Shown here: positions 28,358-38,710 of the stretch, in pieces
Numbering within the stretch: the first letter of the stretch is position 1
How the letters are laid out: each line of letters begins with the position of its first letter
Assembly: GCF_002277815.1 (NCBI RefSeq)
Contig: NZ_NKJI01000002.1
Location: forward strand, 1-64,000
Origin: Pseudomonas sp. ERMR1:02
GTDB lineage: Bacteria > Pseudomonadota > Gammaproteobacteria > Pseudomonadales > Pseudomonadaceae
Direction of reading: 5' to 3'
Length of the DNA: 64,000 nt
Program-made: the position numbers and the translations under genes
The notes under the pieces: model-generated
The model's input: the letters and a program-made list of their open reading frames with translations, nothing else
The model's database searches: none
Told to the model about the DNA's origin: nothing

Positions 28358-29844
28358 CTAAAGAAGTGGATCAATGGCGCAAAGTGGCGCCTGTGCGCTG
28401 TAGTCGTCGGCATACGGGATGGCCGGTTGGAACAGGGTTTCCAGTCCGGTTGGCCAAAGGCCCGGTCGCTGTGGCTGCGCATCAGTTTTTCGAATTGCTG
28501 TTGGGCCTGGCGTTGCAGGGTCGGGTAGTCGACACCCTTGACCTGACCGTCCTGCATCACGCAGCGGCCGTCGATGTAACTGGCGATGCAGTCGTCACCG
28601 CGCCCGGCCAACACCAGGTTTTTCAGCGGATCGAACAGTGGCCCCAGGTGCAAACCGCGCAGGCTGAACACGGTGATGTCGGCTTTGGCTCCCGGCGCCA
28701 GACGTCCAAGGTCATCGCGGCCCAAGGCCCTGGCACCACCGAGGGTGGCGGCGTTGTACATATCCAGTGTGCTGGTCAGCGAATTGCCGCCCTCCATCAA
28801 TCGCGCGATGTTTAAGCCCTGACGCATGTTGTCCAGCAAGTCCGCCGGCCAGGTATCCGTGCCCAGGGCGAAGTTGATGCCCTTGGCCCGATAGCGACCG
28901 AACGAGTTCAACGCCTCGCCGTCCCGGGCGAACACCACCGGGCAATGCACCAGACTCGCGCCGCCATCCACCACCCGTTGCAGGTCGTCATCGCCGTGGG
29001 TGTAGATGCCGTGGGGCAACAGACTGCGAGGGCTCAAAAGCCCTAGCTGCTGCAACCAGCCCAGCGGTGAGGCACCGCGCAATTGCTCGACCATTGCCAC
29101 CTCACCGAGGCCCTGACAGCAATGCAAACGCATCGGTGCGTTCAGTTCGCGGCTCAGCGCAGCGGTGCGTTGCAACAGCGCCGGCGTGCATGTCTGGATG
29201 CGGTCCGGCAGCAGCGCACCGCGAATCAGGCCGCCATTCGCACCCTCGAAATCCCGGAAAAACCGCTCGGCCGCATCGAGTCCGGCCATGCCTCGGGCTT
29301 CATCCCAGTGGTGGGACAGCGTGCCGTCGGCCTGCCAGTAACTCATGCCGCTCATGTAGCAGGGACCGAGGTAGATGCGCAGTCCCAGCTCGGCAGCTAC
29401 GCCGGCCACCGCCGCAAACTCGTCAAAGGTCTCAGCCCACTCGCGGTAGTACATCGAGGTGATCGGCATGGCCGTAGTGATGCCGTTGCGGATTAATTGG
29501 GTGAAGGCGTAACGGTATTTGAAAACCTCTTCATCAGGGCTGTAGCTTTCCCGTGACCCGCGCGCCAGATAGTCGGCGGACCACATCCGGCCCATGTCGC
29601 GTTCGTCGCCGTTGTCCAGGGTCAACACCGTGGAATCGAGATCGCCCAAGGCATCCAGATCAATGAAACCGGGGCCGATCAGCGCGTTGCCGTAGTCGAT
29701 CCACTGATCCACCGGTCCTGCATAATCGCGACCGACGAACGCAATGCGCGAGCCTTCAAAAACCACCTCGCCGTTACGCCAGAGCACATGTTGCGTGCCG
29801 TCGAAGCCGACCACGCAGCTGCTTCTGAGACCGATGCGCTTCAC
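28358..29844 (-). CDS. Chlorohydrolase/SsnA-like amidohydrolase (one frameshift near the end)
   Basis: About 495 residues. The start is GTG 29844, overlapping the stop of the deaminase gene (GTGA). Near 28437 GGAAACCC should be GGAAAACCC, which replaces a long basic tail by DWKTLFQPAIPYADDYS and ends at 28358, 12 bases before the flavin reductase start. The fold follows the cytosine deaminase/TRZ group: C-terminal APGAKADITVFSLRGLHLGP and a metal Asp in FALGTDTWPADL. The usual HxH of strand 1 is replaced by acidic residues (GPGFIDLDALGDLDST), possibly a subgroup trait. It probably deaminates or hydrolyses a heterocyclic nitrogen compound. Confidence 0.82.
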
Positions 29845-31037
29845 AAGCGGCTTTCCAGCAATCGGCCACCGCAAGCAATCAACTGCCCGCCGCGATAAAC
29901 CTGGCGCAGCGGCCGCGAAACCACGGCTTCGCCCAAGGTCTGCACCGGCATCAGCAAAAAGTCCGCTGGCCGCCCGATCTCGACGCCATAACCTTCACAA
30001 CCCAGCGCCCGGGCGCCATTCACCGTCGCCGCGTCGAACGCCGCTGCCAGTTCGTCGTCCTTGTTCAAGTCAAACCGGAACGCCAGCAGCATCGCCCGTT
30101 CCAGCATGTCGCCGTTGCCCATGGGCGACCATGCGTCGCGAATGCCGTCCGAACCGAGGCAGACGTTCACCCCGGTTTCGCGCAGGGCGAGGTACGGCGG
30201 TACGGCGCAATCGGCCGGTGCCGAACTCATCAACGAAATACCCAGCGCCGCCAGACGTTCGGCCACCGGTTTGACCTGGCTCCACGGCAGCATGCCAAGG
30301 CAGTACGCGTGACTGATCATCACCCGGTTTTGAAGCCCGAAGCGCTCGGTGTAGTCGGCGATCAGTGCGATCTGCCACAGACCCAGCTCGCCCTTGTCGT
30401 GCAGGTGAATGTCGACGCCACGGTCAAACTCGCTGGCCAGTTTGAACACGAAGTCCAGTTGCGCGATGGGGTCGTTGTCGATACCGCAAGGGTCGAGACC
30501 GCCAACGTTCTCCACGCCCAGCGCCATGGCTTCGCGCATCAGCTCGGCGGTGCCGGGGCGACTGATCAGGCCGGTTTGCGGGAATACCACCAATTGCAGG
30601 TCGATCAGGTCGCGGTAGGTTTCTCGCAATTGCTGCATGACTTCGACATGGCGCAGACCGAATTCCGGGTCGACGTCGACGTGGCAACGCATGGTCAGCG
30701 AGCCTCGGGCGATGCAGTTTTCCAGCAGGGCACCGGCGCGTTGTGCAATAGGTGATTCGACTTCACGCAGGATGCGCCGCTCGTTGGCGATGTAGTCCTT
30801 AAGGGTCGGGCCGGCGCTGTTGGGGCGCCAGGGTTGACCCCAGAGGGTTTTGTCCAGATGCACGTGGCTTTCCACCAAGGCTGCGGTGAGCAATTGGTTC
30901 TGGCCGTCGATGTCGGTGGTCAGCAGTTCGTTGGTCGAGGCCGGGCGGCGCTGGGTGAAGTGGCCATTCTCGATCAGCAGGTCTTCGGCGGGCGCGCCGT
31001 AGGGGCGTACGTTGCGTAGCCAGCGGGGTTGGGTCAT
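29841..31037 (-). CDS. Cytosine deaminase-like amidohydrolase
   Basis: A 398-residue enzyme starting at ATG 31037 (MTQPRWLRNVRPYG), 11 bases after GAGG; a longer start at 31085 has no such site. Metal motifs are those of CodA-type deaminases: ESHVHLDKTLWG (HxH), VDIHLHDKGELG, SHAYCLGML and the final Asp in CLGSDGIRDAWSP. It acts on a cyclic amidine or pyrimidine-like compound in the cytoplasm. Together with the polyamine-type ABC importer upstream and the chlorohydrolase-like gene it forms a catabolic operon; the actual substrate is not deducible. Confidence 0.88.
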   Translation of the reverse strand: MTQPRWLRNVRPYGAPAEDLLIENGHFTQRRPASTNELLTTDIDGQNQLLTAALVESHVHLDKTLWGQPWRPNSAGPTLKDYIANERRILREVESPIAQRAGALLENCIARGSLTMRCHVDVDPEFGLRHVEVMQQLRETYRDLIDLQLVVFPQTGLISRPGTAELMREAMALGVENVGGLDPCGIDNDPIAQLDFVFKLASEFDRGVDIHLHDKGELGLWQIALIADYTERFGLQNRVMISHAYCLGMLPWSQVKPVAERLAALGISLMSSAPADCAVPPYLALRETGVNVCLGSDGIRDAWSPMGNGDMLERAMLLAFRFDLNKDDELAAAFDAATVNGARALGCEGYGVEIGRPADFLLMPVQTLGEAVVSRPLRQVYRGGQLIACGGRLLESRL

Positions 31038-31073
31038 TGCATACCTCAAATTTTGTGTTGTTTGGGCGGGCCT

Positions 31074-31167
31074 CTTCGCGGGCAAGCCTCGCTCCTACAG
31101 GTCATAGGCCGTACGCGGCATTTGCGAACAACACAAAACTTGTAGGAGCGAGGCTTGCCCGCGAAGG
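31074..31167. repeat. REP pair with flanking inverted repeat
   Basis: CTTCGCGGGCAAGCCTCGCT and AGCGAGGCTTGCCCGCGAAG are complementary, in the reversed order seen also at 10964. Additional 12-base arms TTTTGTGTTGTT (31051-31062) and AACAACACAAAA (31127-31138) are present. It lies between the binding-protein gene and the deaminase gene and could attenuate transcription into the hydrolase genes. Confidence 0.83.
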
Positions 31168-31185
31168 CCGCGACTCGGTTTCGGA

Positions 31186-32259
31186 TCAGCCCTTGAGCTT
31201 CGCCCAGATCCGGTCCTGCAGTTCCCGCGCCTTGTTGCTGCATTCCTTTTCAGGGCGCAGGCGCGAGGCGAATTCGTCGGGCATGTTGATGGCGTCCATG
31301 ACTCGCCACTTGGCGTCGATCAGCTTGTCGCTCTGGATGCCATTGGCGTAGGCGATGGCGTTGGACACGGCGGCGGCGTTTTCCGGTTTCATCATCCAGT
31401 CGATGAAGATCTTCGCGTTGCCGGGGTGCGGCGCGCTTTTCGGTACAGCGAAGTTGTCCTGGAACATCGCCACGCCTTCTTTCGGATACACGTACTTGAT
31501 GGTGCTCTTCTGCAAGGTGGCCCGCGCTGTAGAACCGTTCCAGTTCTGCATCATGATCACTTCACCGGAGGCCATGCGGTCGACGGTGTTGTCCGAGCTG
31601 TACATCTTCAGGAACGGCTTCTGTTTTTGCAGCAGTTCGAGGATGCGCTTGGCGTCCTGCGGGTTTTCCGAGCATTCGTCGACGTTCAGGTAATGGCTGG
31701 CGGCATTGATCACGCTGCTGGAAGTGTCGAGGGCAGCGAGTTGGCCTTGCAGCTCCTTGCGCGGCTCGAAAAACTCCTTCCACGAATCGTCGAGCTTGCC
31801 GCCGGGCACGCGGGCACTGTCATAGGAGAACCCGGTAGTGCCCCACAGGTACGGTGCCGAGAATTTGCGGCCGGGGTCGAAGCTTGGGTCGCGGAACGCC
31901 GGTTTGACGTACTGGAAATTGGGTAGGGTCGAGGCATCGATTTCCAGCAGCAGATTCTGGTTGATCAAGTTCCGCATAATCGACTGCGACGGCACGATCA
32001 CGTCATAGGCCGCGCCACCGGCCTGCAACTTGGCCAGCAGGGTTTCGTTGCTGTCGTAACCGTCCATGGTGACCTTGATCCCGGTCTCCTTTTCGAACTT
32101 GGCCAGCAGGTCGACCGGGTAGTAATCGGTCCAGTTGTAGAAAAACAGTTCCTTGGGCTCGGCGGCCTGGGCGCCGAACGCAGTGAGTGCGGTGAAGCAG
32201 CTCAGGGCCAGACCGGTGACTGCGAAACACATGTTTTTTATTTTGATGTTCTTTTTCAT
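31186..32259 (-). CDS. Spermidine/putrescine-type ABC binding protein (PotD-like)
   Basis: A 357-residue periplasmic receptor with a signal peptide (CFAVTGLALSCFTALTAFGAQA). The mature start KELFFYNWTDYYPVDLLAKF matches the PotD/PotF family, as do YDVIVPSQSIMRNLINQN, APYLWGTTGFSYDS and GEVIMMQNWNGSTARA. It captures a polyamine or another small cationic or nitrogenous solute. It is encoded just after the two permeases (18 bp gap), and highest expression of the operon is expected here because a REP hairpin follows. Confidence 0.92.
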   Translation of the reverse strand: MKKNIKIKNMCFAVTGLALSCFTALTAFGAQAAEPKELFFYNWTDYYPVDLLAKFEKETGIKVTMDGYDSNETLLAKLQAGGAAYDVIVPSQSIMRNLINQNLLLEIDASTLPNFQYVKPAFRDPSFDPGRKFSAPYLWGTTGFSYDSARVPGGKLDDSWKEFFEPRKELQGQLAALDTSSSVINAASHYLNVDECSENPQDAKRILELLQKQKPFLKMYSSDNTVDRMASGEVIMMQNWNGSTARATLQKSTIKYVYPKEGVAMFQDNFAVPKSAPHPGNAKIFIDWMMKPENAAAVSNAIAYANGIQSDKLIDAKWRVMDAINMPDEFASRLRPEKECSNKARELQDRIWAKLKG

Positions 32260-32277
32260 GAGTCAAACGCTCCAGGA

Positions 32278-33066
32278 TTATTGGTTTTTGCCGCGCTGTC
32301 CCAGCCAGAAGGCCAGCACCACCAGCACGATGGAAATCACCAGCATCAGGGTCGAGATTGCGTTGATCTCCGGCGTCACGCCGGCCTTGATTGCCGAGAA
32401 GATGTACACCGGCAGGGTCGTGGAACCGGGACCGGCAACGAAGAAAGTCATGATGAAATCGTCGAGGCTGACCACGAACGCCAGCACCGAACCAGACAAC
32501 ACCGCCGGCCACAGCAGCGGCAAGGTCACCCGGCGAAACACCTGCCACGGGTTGGCGTACAGGTCGTTCGCCGCTTCCAGCAGACTCTTGTCCAGGTCAT
32601 TGAGACGTGCACGGATCGGCAGGTAGGCGAAAGGAATGCAGAAGCCGATGTGCGCAACGATCACCGTCAACAAACCGAGCTTGATCCCCAGCGCCATGAA
32701 CAACAGCAGGGTGGCCACGGCAGTGACGATCTCCGGCAGGATCAGCGGCAGGTTGATCCCGCCTTCGACCATCTTCTGTCCGTAGAACGGCCGGTAGGTC
32801 GCCAATGCCGCGAGCAAGGCAATCGCCGTGGCGCACACCGTGGCAATGCTGGCGACGATGATCGAGTTCAGCGCTGCGGTCTGGATCGACGGGTTGGCCA
32901 GAATGCGTCCGTACCAGGCGAACGAAAACTCGGTCCACACCGTCGCCGAGCGGTTGGCGTTGAAGCTGTAGGCGATCAGGACGAAGATTGGCAGGTACAG
33001 ATAGGCCAGGATCAGCAGGCTGACTTCCCGGGTCATCGGCAGTTTTTTCAGGTGCAGGGCAATCAT
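32278..33066 (-). CDS. ABC permease, PotC-like
   Basis: A 262-residue inner-membrane permease of the spermidine/putrescine class. It starts with MTREVSLLILAYLYLPIFVL after a short leader and has at least six hydrophobic segments. The EAA-type loop is DKSLLEAANDLYANPWQVFR. It overlaps the stop of the PotB-like gene by four bases and pairs with it as the translocation channel. Confidence 0.94.
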   Translation of the reverse strand: MIALHLKKLPMTREVSLLILAYLYLPIFVLIAYSFNANRSATVWTEFSFAWYGRILANPSIQTAALNSIIVASIATVCATAIALLAALATYRPFYGQKMVEGGINLPLILPEIVTAVATLLLFMALGIKLGLLTVIVAHIGFCIPFAYLPIRARLNDLDKSLLEAANDLYANPWQVFRRVTLPLLWPAVLSGSVLAFVVSLDDFIMTFFVAGPGSTTLPVYIFSAIKAGVTPEINAISTLMLVISIVLVVLAFWLGQRGKNQ

Positions 33067-33980
33067 GCGGTGGCTCCCCGACGAAGAGTTTTGGCGGCGC
33101 TTCGGCTATAGAGGGCGTAAAGCACCAGAGACAGCAGCAGAATCCCCAGCAACAGGAACGACAGCGAACTGCCCAGCGGCCAGTTGCGCGCGGTGCCGAA
33201 CTGTTGCTGGATCAGGTTGCCGATCATCAGCGTCTTGCCGCCGCCGAGAATCGCCGGGGTGATGAATGCGCCAAGGCTAGGCACGAACACCAGCAGGGAA
33301 CCGGCAATCACCCCCGGCATCGACAGCGGCAGGATGATCCGCCGCAACGCGTGCCAGCGATTGGCGCCCAGGTCATAGGCCGCCTCTACCAGGCGCCAGT
33401 CGAGTTTTTCCAGGGTCGAGTAGATCGGCAGAATCATGAACGGCAGGAAGCTGTAGACCAGCCCGACGCTGACCGCGAAGTCGTTGTAGAGCAGGGTGAT
33501 GCCGCCGGCACTGGGGAACAGCGCGTTGAGGCTTTGGGCGACCCATCCTTGTTCGCGCAGGATGATCAGCCAGGCATAGTTGCGGATCAGCAGGTTGGTC
33601 CAGAACGGAATGGTGATCAGCAACACCATCAGGTTGCGCCGGCGCGGTGTCAGGCTCGACATCCACAGCGCCACCGGAAAGCCGAACAGGAAACACAACA
33701 CCGTCGTGCCGCCGGCCTGGAACACCGAACGCAACAACGCCTGGGCATAGACCCAATTGAGTTCCAGTTCACCGTCGAATCCTTCCTGGAAAAACAGCTG
33801 TACATAGCTTTGCAATTGCCAGTTGGCCTGCCAGTCGACGCCGCCATAGACGTTGCGCGGCAACAGGCTGATGTAGCCCATGATGCCCAGCGGAATGGCG
33901 ATCAGGGCCAGCAAGGTCAGAACCACCGGGCTGAGCAATAGCGCGCGGTTGAGGGCGGGAGAAGTGCTGCTGACGCTCAT
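33063..33980 (-). CDS. ABC permease, PotB-like
   Basis: A 305-residue inner-membrane permease. The N-terminal helix (LLLSPVVLTLLALIAIPLGI) is followed by a periplasmic loop and five more hydrophobic segments. The EAA-type loop is LVEAAYDLGANRWHALRRII. It is one base downstream of the ATPase gene. With the PotC-like protein it forms the heterodimeric pore of a polyamine-type importer. Confidence 0.94.
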   Translation of the reverse strand: MSVSSTSPALNRALLLSPVVLTLLALIAIPLGIMGYISLLPRNVYGGVDWQANWQLQSYVQLFFQEGFDGELELNWVYAQALLRSVFQAGGTTVLCFLFGFPVALWMSSLTPRRRNLMVLLITIPFWTNLLIRNYAWLIILREQGWVAQSLNALFPSAGGITLLYNDFAVSVGLVYSFLPFMILPIYSTLEKLDWRLVEAAYDLGANRWHALRRIILPLSMPGVIAGSLLVFVPSLGAFITPAILGGGKTLMIGNLIQQQFGTARNWPLGSSLSFLLLGILLLSLVLYALYSRSAAKTLRRGATA

Positions 33981-33981
33981 C

Positions 33982-35064
33982 TCAGGCCTCCATCAACAGG
34001 CAGGCGTGAGGCGGCAGGTTGACCGCCACGCGATCACCGACCCCGCGATTGCGGTTCAGACCTTCGTTGTTTTCACGCAGCATGACCTTGATGTCGTTGT
34101 TCAAGCGGCACTGGTAGAGGGTCGCGGTGCCGACGTACAGCACGGCTTCGATCACCCCACGCAGGTGGTGCGGTTGCGCCGGGTCCACCAGTTGCGAACG
34201 TTCCGGGCGGAACGCCAGTTGCACCTTGCCGTCGATGCCTTGGGCCGGGCAGGGGATTTCCACCGGCATGCCGCTGGGCACGAACAGATTTTCGTTGTGC
34301 TGGCCGCGCTTGAGGTGGCCGGGGAGGAAGTTGATATCGCCGATGAACTGGGCGACGAATTGATGCTGCGGCCGTTCGTAGATGTCATTGGGCGTGCCGA
34401 TCTGCAGGATCTTGCCGGCGGACATCACCGCGATGCGATCGGACAGGGTCAGGGCTTCTTCCTGATCGTGGGTGACGAAAATGAAGGTGATCCCGGCTTC
34501 CTTCTGCACGCGCTTGAGTTCGACCTGCATTTCCTTGCGCAGCTTGAGGTCCAGCGCCGACAGTGGTTCGTCGAGCAACAGCACTTTTGGTTTCGGCGCC
34601 AGGGCTCGTGCCAGAGCCACCCGTTGTTGCTGACCACCGGACAATTCGGCCGGTTTGCGTCGGGCCAGATGCTGCATTTGCACCAACGCGAGCATTTCAT
34701 CGACCCGCTGCGCGATCTGCTTGCGATCAAGACCCTGCATCTCGAGGCCGAAGGCGATATTCTGCGCAACACTCATGTGCGGAAACAGCGCGTAACTCTG
34801 GAACACCGTGTTGACCCGACGCTTGAACGGCGGCAGGTCATTGACCGGTTCACCGGCGAGGCGGATTTCACCGTCGCTGACGTGCTCGAAGCCAGCGATG
34901 GTGCGCAGTAGGGTGGTTTTGCCACAGCCGGAGGGGCCGAGCAGGGTGAAGAACTCGTTGTCGGCAATATCGACCGAGACGTTGTCCAGTGCTGGAGCCA
35001 GTCCTGGATCGTCGGAATACCGTTTGGAGACGTTTCGCACTTCAATTGCAACTGTATGACCCAT
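33982..35064 (-). CDS. ABC ATP-binding protein, PotA-like
   Basis: A 360-residue ATPase with C-terminal TOBE domain. It has Walker [15 protein letters not shown]-loop [12 protein letters not shown], signature [15 protein letters not shown], Walker [17 protein letters not shown], and the H-loop in [13 protein letters not shown]. The TOBE part (residues about 270-355) includes [19 protein letters not shown]. It is the first gene of the importer/hydrolase operon and divergent from the FadR-type regulator at 35205. Confidence 0.95.
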   Translation of the reverse strand: MGHTVAIEVRNVSKRYSDDPGLAPALDNVSVDIADNEFFTLLGPSGCGKTTLLRTIAGFEHVSDGEIRLAGEPVNDLPPFKRRVNTVFQSYALFPHMSVAQNIAFGLEMQGLDRKQIAQRVDEMLALVQMQHLARRKPAELSGGQQQRVALARALAPKPKVLLLDEPLSALDLKLRKEMQVELKRVQKEAGITFIFVTHDQEEALTLSDRIAVMSAGKILQIGTPNDIYERPQHQFVAQFIGDINFLPGHLKRGQHNENLFVPSGMPVEIPCPAQGIDGKVQLAFRPERSQLVDPAQPHHLRGVIEAVLYVGTATLYQCRLNNDIKVMLRENNEGLNRNRGVGDRVAVNLPPHACLLMEA

Positions 35065-35085
35065 AATGGTGCATTCCTCTAATTA

Positions 35086-35095
35086 TTGTATGCAA
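35086..35095. promoter_or_regulatory. Candidate FadR-type operator in the divergent promoter region
   Basis: TTGTATGCAA is a near-palindrome of the kind bound by FadR/VanR-subfamily GntR proteins, with a second related half-site GGATGCAATT 5 bases on (35101-35110). It lies in the 140-base gap between the potA-like gene and the gntR gene, close to the AT-rich promoter text. Assignment is inferred. Confidence 0.45.
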
Positions 35096-35204
35096 AATCT
35101 GGATGCAATTTAGAAATACCCGGATTAACCTGCTCGTGCAACCCCCTTTTTCATGGCTGTTCATTCGCCCGGGGCTGGTTGCATAGCGCTGAAGGAGTCA
35201 TCGA

Positions 35205-35894
35205 ATGGCGGAAAAGAAACTGGAAACCACGGTCGACCGCGTCTACCAAGGGGTTTACGAGGCGATCAGCAAGCGCACCCTGCGTCCCGGCATGAAGCTG
35301 GGCGAGGCCTCGCTGGCTGAACTTTTTAATGTCAGCCGCACATCGGTTCGTGCCGCCCTCAAACAATTGGAGGCCGATGGCCTGGTGACCACCGAGCCCA
35401 ATAAAGGCGCGTCGGTGTCGTTGCCCAGCGATGAAGAGATCCGTTCGCTGTTCGAAACCCGGCGTCTGGTCGAGATCGGCATCGTCAGCGAGTTGTGCCG
35501 CCGCCGCGACAGCGCCGTGACCCAGGATTTGCGCGATCACCTGTTGCTCGAGGACGAGGCGCACCAAAGCGGCGACCGTGAGCGGTTGATTCATTTGCTC
35601 GGTGAGTTCCATATCAAGCTCGCCCGCAGCCTGAACAATCCAGTGTTGCTGGACTGGTTCCAAAAGCTGATTTCCCGGGCGTCGCTGTACGCCGCCGCGC
35701 TGGATGACGACAGCCACGAAGCCTGTCGCGACAACGAACACTTGCGGCTGATCGAATACATCGAGGCGGGTAACCAGAGCGCGGCGATCGAGTTGACCTG
35801 CATGCATCTGAATGGCATCGAGAAAGCCATTCTCGACGTCGCCGCCACCTTGAAAATCAGCTACAACCCGCTCAAGCATTTGATTGAGGTGTAG
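35205..35894 (+). CDS. GntR-family regulator, FadR/VanR (FCD) type
   Basis: A 229-residue regulator; ATG 35205 follows GAAGGAGTCATCGA. The winged helix (residues 8-75) includes YEAISKRTLRPGMKLGEASL and NVSRTSVRAALKQLEADGLV. The all-helical FCD effector domain has FETRRLVEIGIVSEL and the metal/ligand histidines near LLGEFHIKLA and NEHLRLIEYIEAG. Divergent from the importer/deaminase operon, it is its likely repressor, responding to the imported compound or a breakdown product. Confidence 0.93.
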   Translation: MAEKKLETTVDRVYQGVYEAISKRTLRPGMKLGEASLAELFNVSRTSVRAALKQLEADGLVTTEPNKGASVSLPSDEEIRSLFETRRLVEIGIVSELCRRRDSAVTQDLRDHLLLEDEAHQSGDRERLIHLLGEFHIKLARSLNNPVLLDWFQKLISRASLYAAALDDDSHEACRDNEHLRLIEYIEAGNQSAAIELTCMHLNGIEKAILDVAATLKISYNPLKHLIEV

Positions 35895-35915
35895 CCCCAA
35901 TTTCCAGGCTGTTGA

Positions 35916-36020
35916 TCGTTCCCACGCTCCGCGTGGGAATGCAGCCCGGGACGCTCCGCGTCCCAAGAGCGGACGCGGAGCGTCCGGTGAGGCATTCCCA
36001 CGCAGAGCATGGGAACGATC
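35916..36020. repeat. Palindromic repeat, GATCGTTCCCACGC class
   Basis: GATCGTTCCCACGCTCCGCG... and ...GCATGGGAACGATC are inverted outer arms; GGGACGCTCCGCGTCC and GGACGCGGAGCGTCC form inner arms. This is a different class from the GTAGGAGCGAGC elements. A copy of the same class lies at 38709, so the uvrA2 gene is bracketed by them. Confidence 0.85.
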
Positions 36021-36079
36021 AGTGATCAGCGTGGGAGCGATCGTGGTGTTTATTTCAGCTATCCAATCAAGGCGACCCG

Positions 36080-38710
36080 ATGACTTCCAAGCGCACCCTA
36101 ACCCCTCCCTCAAGCATGGTCAGGGTGCGCGGCGCCCGGGAGCACAACCTTAAGAACATCGACGTCGATATCCCCCGTGATGCCTTGGTGGTGTTCACCG
36201 GGGTGTCCGGTTCGGGGAAGTCGTCCCTGGCATTCTCGACCCTCTACGCCGAAGCGCAGCGTCGCTATTTCGAATCCGTGGCGCCTTATGCGCGGCGTCT
36301 GATCGATCAGGTCGGGGTGCCGGATGTCGATTCGATCGAAGGCTTGCCCCCGGCGGTGGCCTTGCAGCAACAACGGGGCACGCCGAGCACACGTTCTTCG
36401 GTGGGCAGCGTCACGACCTTGTCGAGCCTGATCCGCATGCTGTATTCCCGCGCCGGCAGTTACCCGACGGGCCAGCCGATGCTGTACGCCGAAGACTTTT
36501 CACCGAACACGCTTCAAGGCGCATGCCCCGAATGTCACGGCCTGGGCCGGGTGTATGAAGTCAGCGAAGCGCTGATGGTGCCGGATCCGGGCCTGACCAT
36601 CCGCCAGCGCGCCGTCGCCTCGTGGCCCATGGCCTGGCAGGGCCAGAACCTGCGGGACATTTTGGTAACCATGGGCTACGACGTCGATATTCCCTGGCGC
36701 GACCTGCCGAAAAAGCAGCGCGACTGGATTCTCTTCACCGAGGAAACCCCGACGGTGCCGGTGTATGCCGGGCTCACGCCGGAAGAAACCCGGGTCGCCC
36801 TCAAACGCAAGATGGAGCCCAGTTACCAGGGTACGTTCACCGGCGCGCGCCGCTATATCCTGCACACCTTCACCCATTCGCAAAGTGCGCTGATGAAGAA
36901 GCGCGTTTCGCAATTCATGCTCGGCAGCCCTTGCCCGTTGTGTGAAGGCAAACGCCTCAAGCGCGAGGCGTTGTCGGTAACCTTCGCCGGTTACGACATC
37001 GGCGAGTTGTCGCAGATGCCGTTGCTGCAAGTGGCTGAGGTACTCAAACCGGTGGCGGCCGAGCAGTATTTGCAGGAGAGCGAAGAGGCCGGTGAAGTGC
37101 TGACCCACAGCCAGACCCGCGAGGCCCGCGAACAACGCGTAGCTCACGGCGCCAGCGGCCACGCCAATGCCCCGGATGTGCGCCATACGCCGAACCTGTC
37201 GGTTGAGAAACGCCTGGCCGCGCAACGCATCGCCCAGGACTTGCTGGAGCGGGTCAGCACCCTGACCGACCTTGGCCTCGGGTACCTGGCCCTGGAGCGC
37301 AGCACGCCGACGCTGTCGTCCGGCGAGTTGCAGCGCCTGCGCCTTGCTACGCAGTTGGGATCGCAGTTGTTCGGGGTGATCTACGTGCTGGACGAGCCCT
37401 CGGCCGGTCTTCACCCGGCGGATGGCGAGGCGTTGTTCGAAGCCTTGCAACGCTTGAAAGCCGCCGGCAACACCTTGTTTGTGGTCGAACATGACCTGGA
37501 AACCATGCGCCGCGCCGACTGGTTGATCGATGTCGGCCCGGCGGCGGGCGAGCATGGCGGTCGAGTGCTGTACAGCGGCGCGCCGGCCGGGCTGGCTGAC
37601 GTGGCCGATTCGCAGACCCGCGCCTACCTGTTTGCCGAGCAAGTCAGCCAACTGCAAACCCGTCGCCAGCCGAGCGACTGGCTGCGTCTGGAAGGCATCA
37701 CCCGCAATAATCTGAACAACCTCAGCGTCGAGTTTCCGCTGGGTTGTTTTACGGCGGTCACTGGCGTTTCGGGTTCAGGAAAATCGAGCCTGGTCAGCCA
37801 GGCATTACTGGAACTGGTCGGCGCGCACCTTGGACGTCCCGCAGTCGATAACGAGCCTGAAGAACCAAGCCTGGAAGACGATGCGCCGCAAACCAGCGGC
37901 GGCCAGGTCATGGCGGGGCTGGCGTCGATCAAGCGTCTGGTGCAAGTCGACCAGAAACCCATCGGCCGCACCCCGCGTTCCAACCTTGCGACCTATACCG
38001 GGCTGTTCGACAACGTGCGCAAGCTCTACGCTGCCACGCCAGAGGCCCAGGCCGCGGGTTACGACGCCGGGCAGTTTTCCTTCAATGTCGCCAAGGGTCG
38101 TTGCCCGACCTGCGAGGGCGAGGGTTTTGTCAGCGTCGAGTTGTTGTTCATGCCCAGCGTCTATGCACCATGCCCGACCTGCCACGGCGCCCGCTACAAC
38201 CCCGAAACGCTGGCAATCACCTGGCAGGGCCGCAACATCGCCCAGGTGCTGCAACTGACCGTGGATCAAGCCGTGGACGTGTTCGCCGATCAGTCGGCCG
38301 TGCGCCGCTCGCTGGAGGTGCTGCGCGATATCGGCCTGGGTTATCTGCGCCTCGGCCAACCGGCGACGGAACTGTCCGGCGGCGAGGCCCAGCGCATCAA
38401 ACTGGCTACCGAACTGCAGCGCAACCAGCGCGGGGTGACGCTGTATGTACTCGACGAACCCACCACTGGTCTGCACCCGCGGGACGTTGACCGCTTGCTT
38501 GAACAGTTGAACAACCTGGTGACAGCGGGGCACACGGTAATCGTCGTCGAACATGAGATGCGCGTGGTGGCGCAGAGTGACTGGGTGATCGATATTGGCC
38601 CGGGGGCCGGGGATCAGGGGGGCAAGATTGTAGTTGCCGGGATGCCGCAGAAAGTGGCGAAAAGCAAGAAGAGCCGCACAGCGCCGTTTTTGGCCAAGGT
38701 ACTTGGATGA
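36080..38710 (+). CDS. uvrA2: UvrA2-type excinuclease ATPase
   Basis: An 876-residue UvrA paralogue, shorter than UvrA (about 940). It has two ABC units: Walker [18 protein letters not shown] near residue 40 and [18 protein letters not shown] near 560; signatures [12 protein letters not shown] and [15 protein letters not shown]; and Walker B segments [14 protein letters not shown] and [15 protein letters not shown]. Zinc-binding cysteines are seen in [24 protein letters not shown] and CPTCHGAR. The region for UvrB binding looks reduced, as in the UvrA2 group, which has been linked to tolerance of DNA-damaging or intercalating compounds. It stands alone between two repeats. Confidence 0.93.
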   Translation: MTSKRTLTPPSSMVRVRGAREHNLKNIDVDIPRDALVVFTGVSGSGKSSLAFSTLYAEAQRRYFESVAPYARRLIDQVGVPDVDSIEGLPPAVALQQQRGTPSTRSSVGSVTTLSSLIRMLYSRAGSYPTGQPMLYAEDFSPNTLQGACPECHGLGRVYEVSEALMVPDPGLTIRQRAVASWPMAWQGQNLRDILVTMGYDVDIPWRDLPKKQRDWILFTEETPTVPVYAGLTPEETRVALKRKMEPSYQGTFTGARRYILHTFTHSQSALMKKRVSQFMLGSPCPLCEGKRLKREALSVTFAGYDIGELSQMPLLQVAEVLKPVAAEQYLQESEEAGEVLTHSQTREAREQRVAHGASGHANAPDVRHTPNLSVEKRLAAQRIAQDLLERVSTLTDLGLGYLALERSTPTLSSGELQRLRLATQLGSQLFGVIYVLDEPSAGLHPADGEALFEALQRLKAAGNTLFVVEHDLETMRRADWLIDVGPAAGEHGGRVLYSGAPAGLADVADSQTRAYLFAEQVSQLQTRRQPSDWLRLEGITRNNLNNLSVEFPLGCFTAVTGVSGSGKSSLVSQALLELVGAHLGRPAVDNEPEEPSLEDDAPQTSGGQVMAGLASIKRLVQVDQKPIGRTPRSNLATYTGLFDNVRKLYAATPEAQAAGYDAGQFSFNVAKGRCPTCEGEGFVSVELLFMPSVYAPCPTCHGARYNPETLAITWQGRNIAQVLQLTVDQAVDVFADQSAVRRSLEVLRDIGLGYLRLGQPATELSGGEAQRIKLATELQRNQRGVTLYVLDEPTTGLHPRDVDRLLEQLNNLVTAGHTVIVVEHEMRVVAQSDWVIDIGPGAGDQGGKIVVAGMPQKVAKSKKSRTAPFLAKVLG

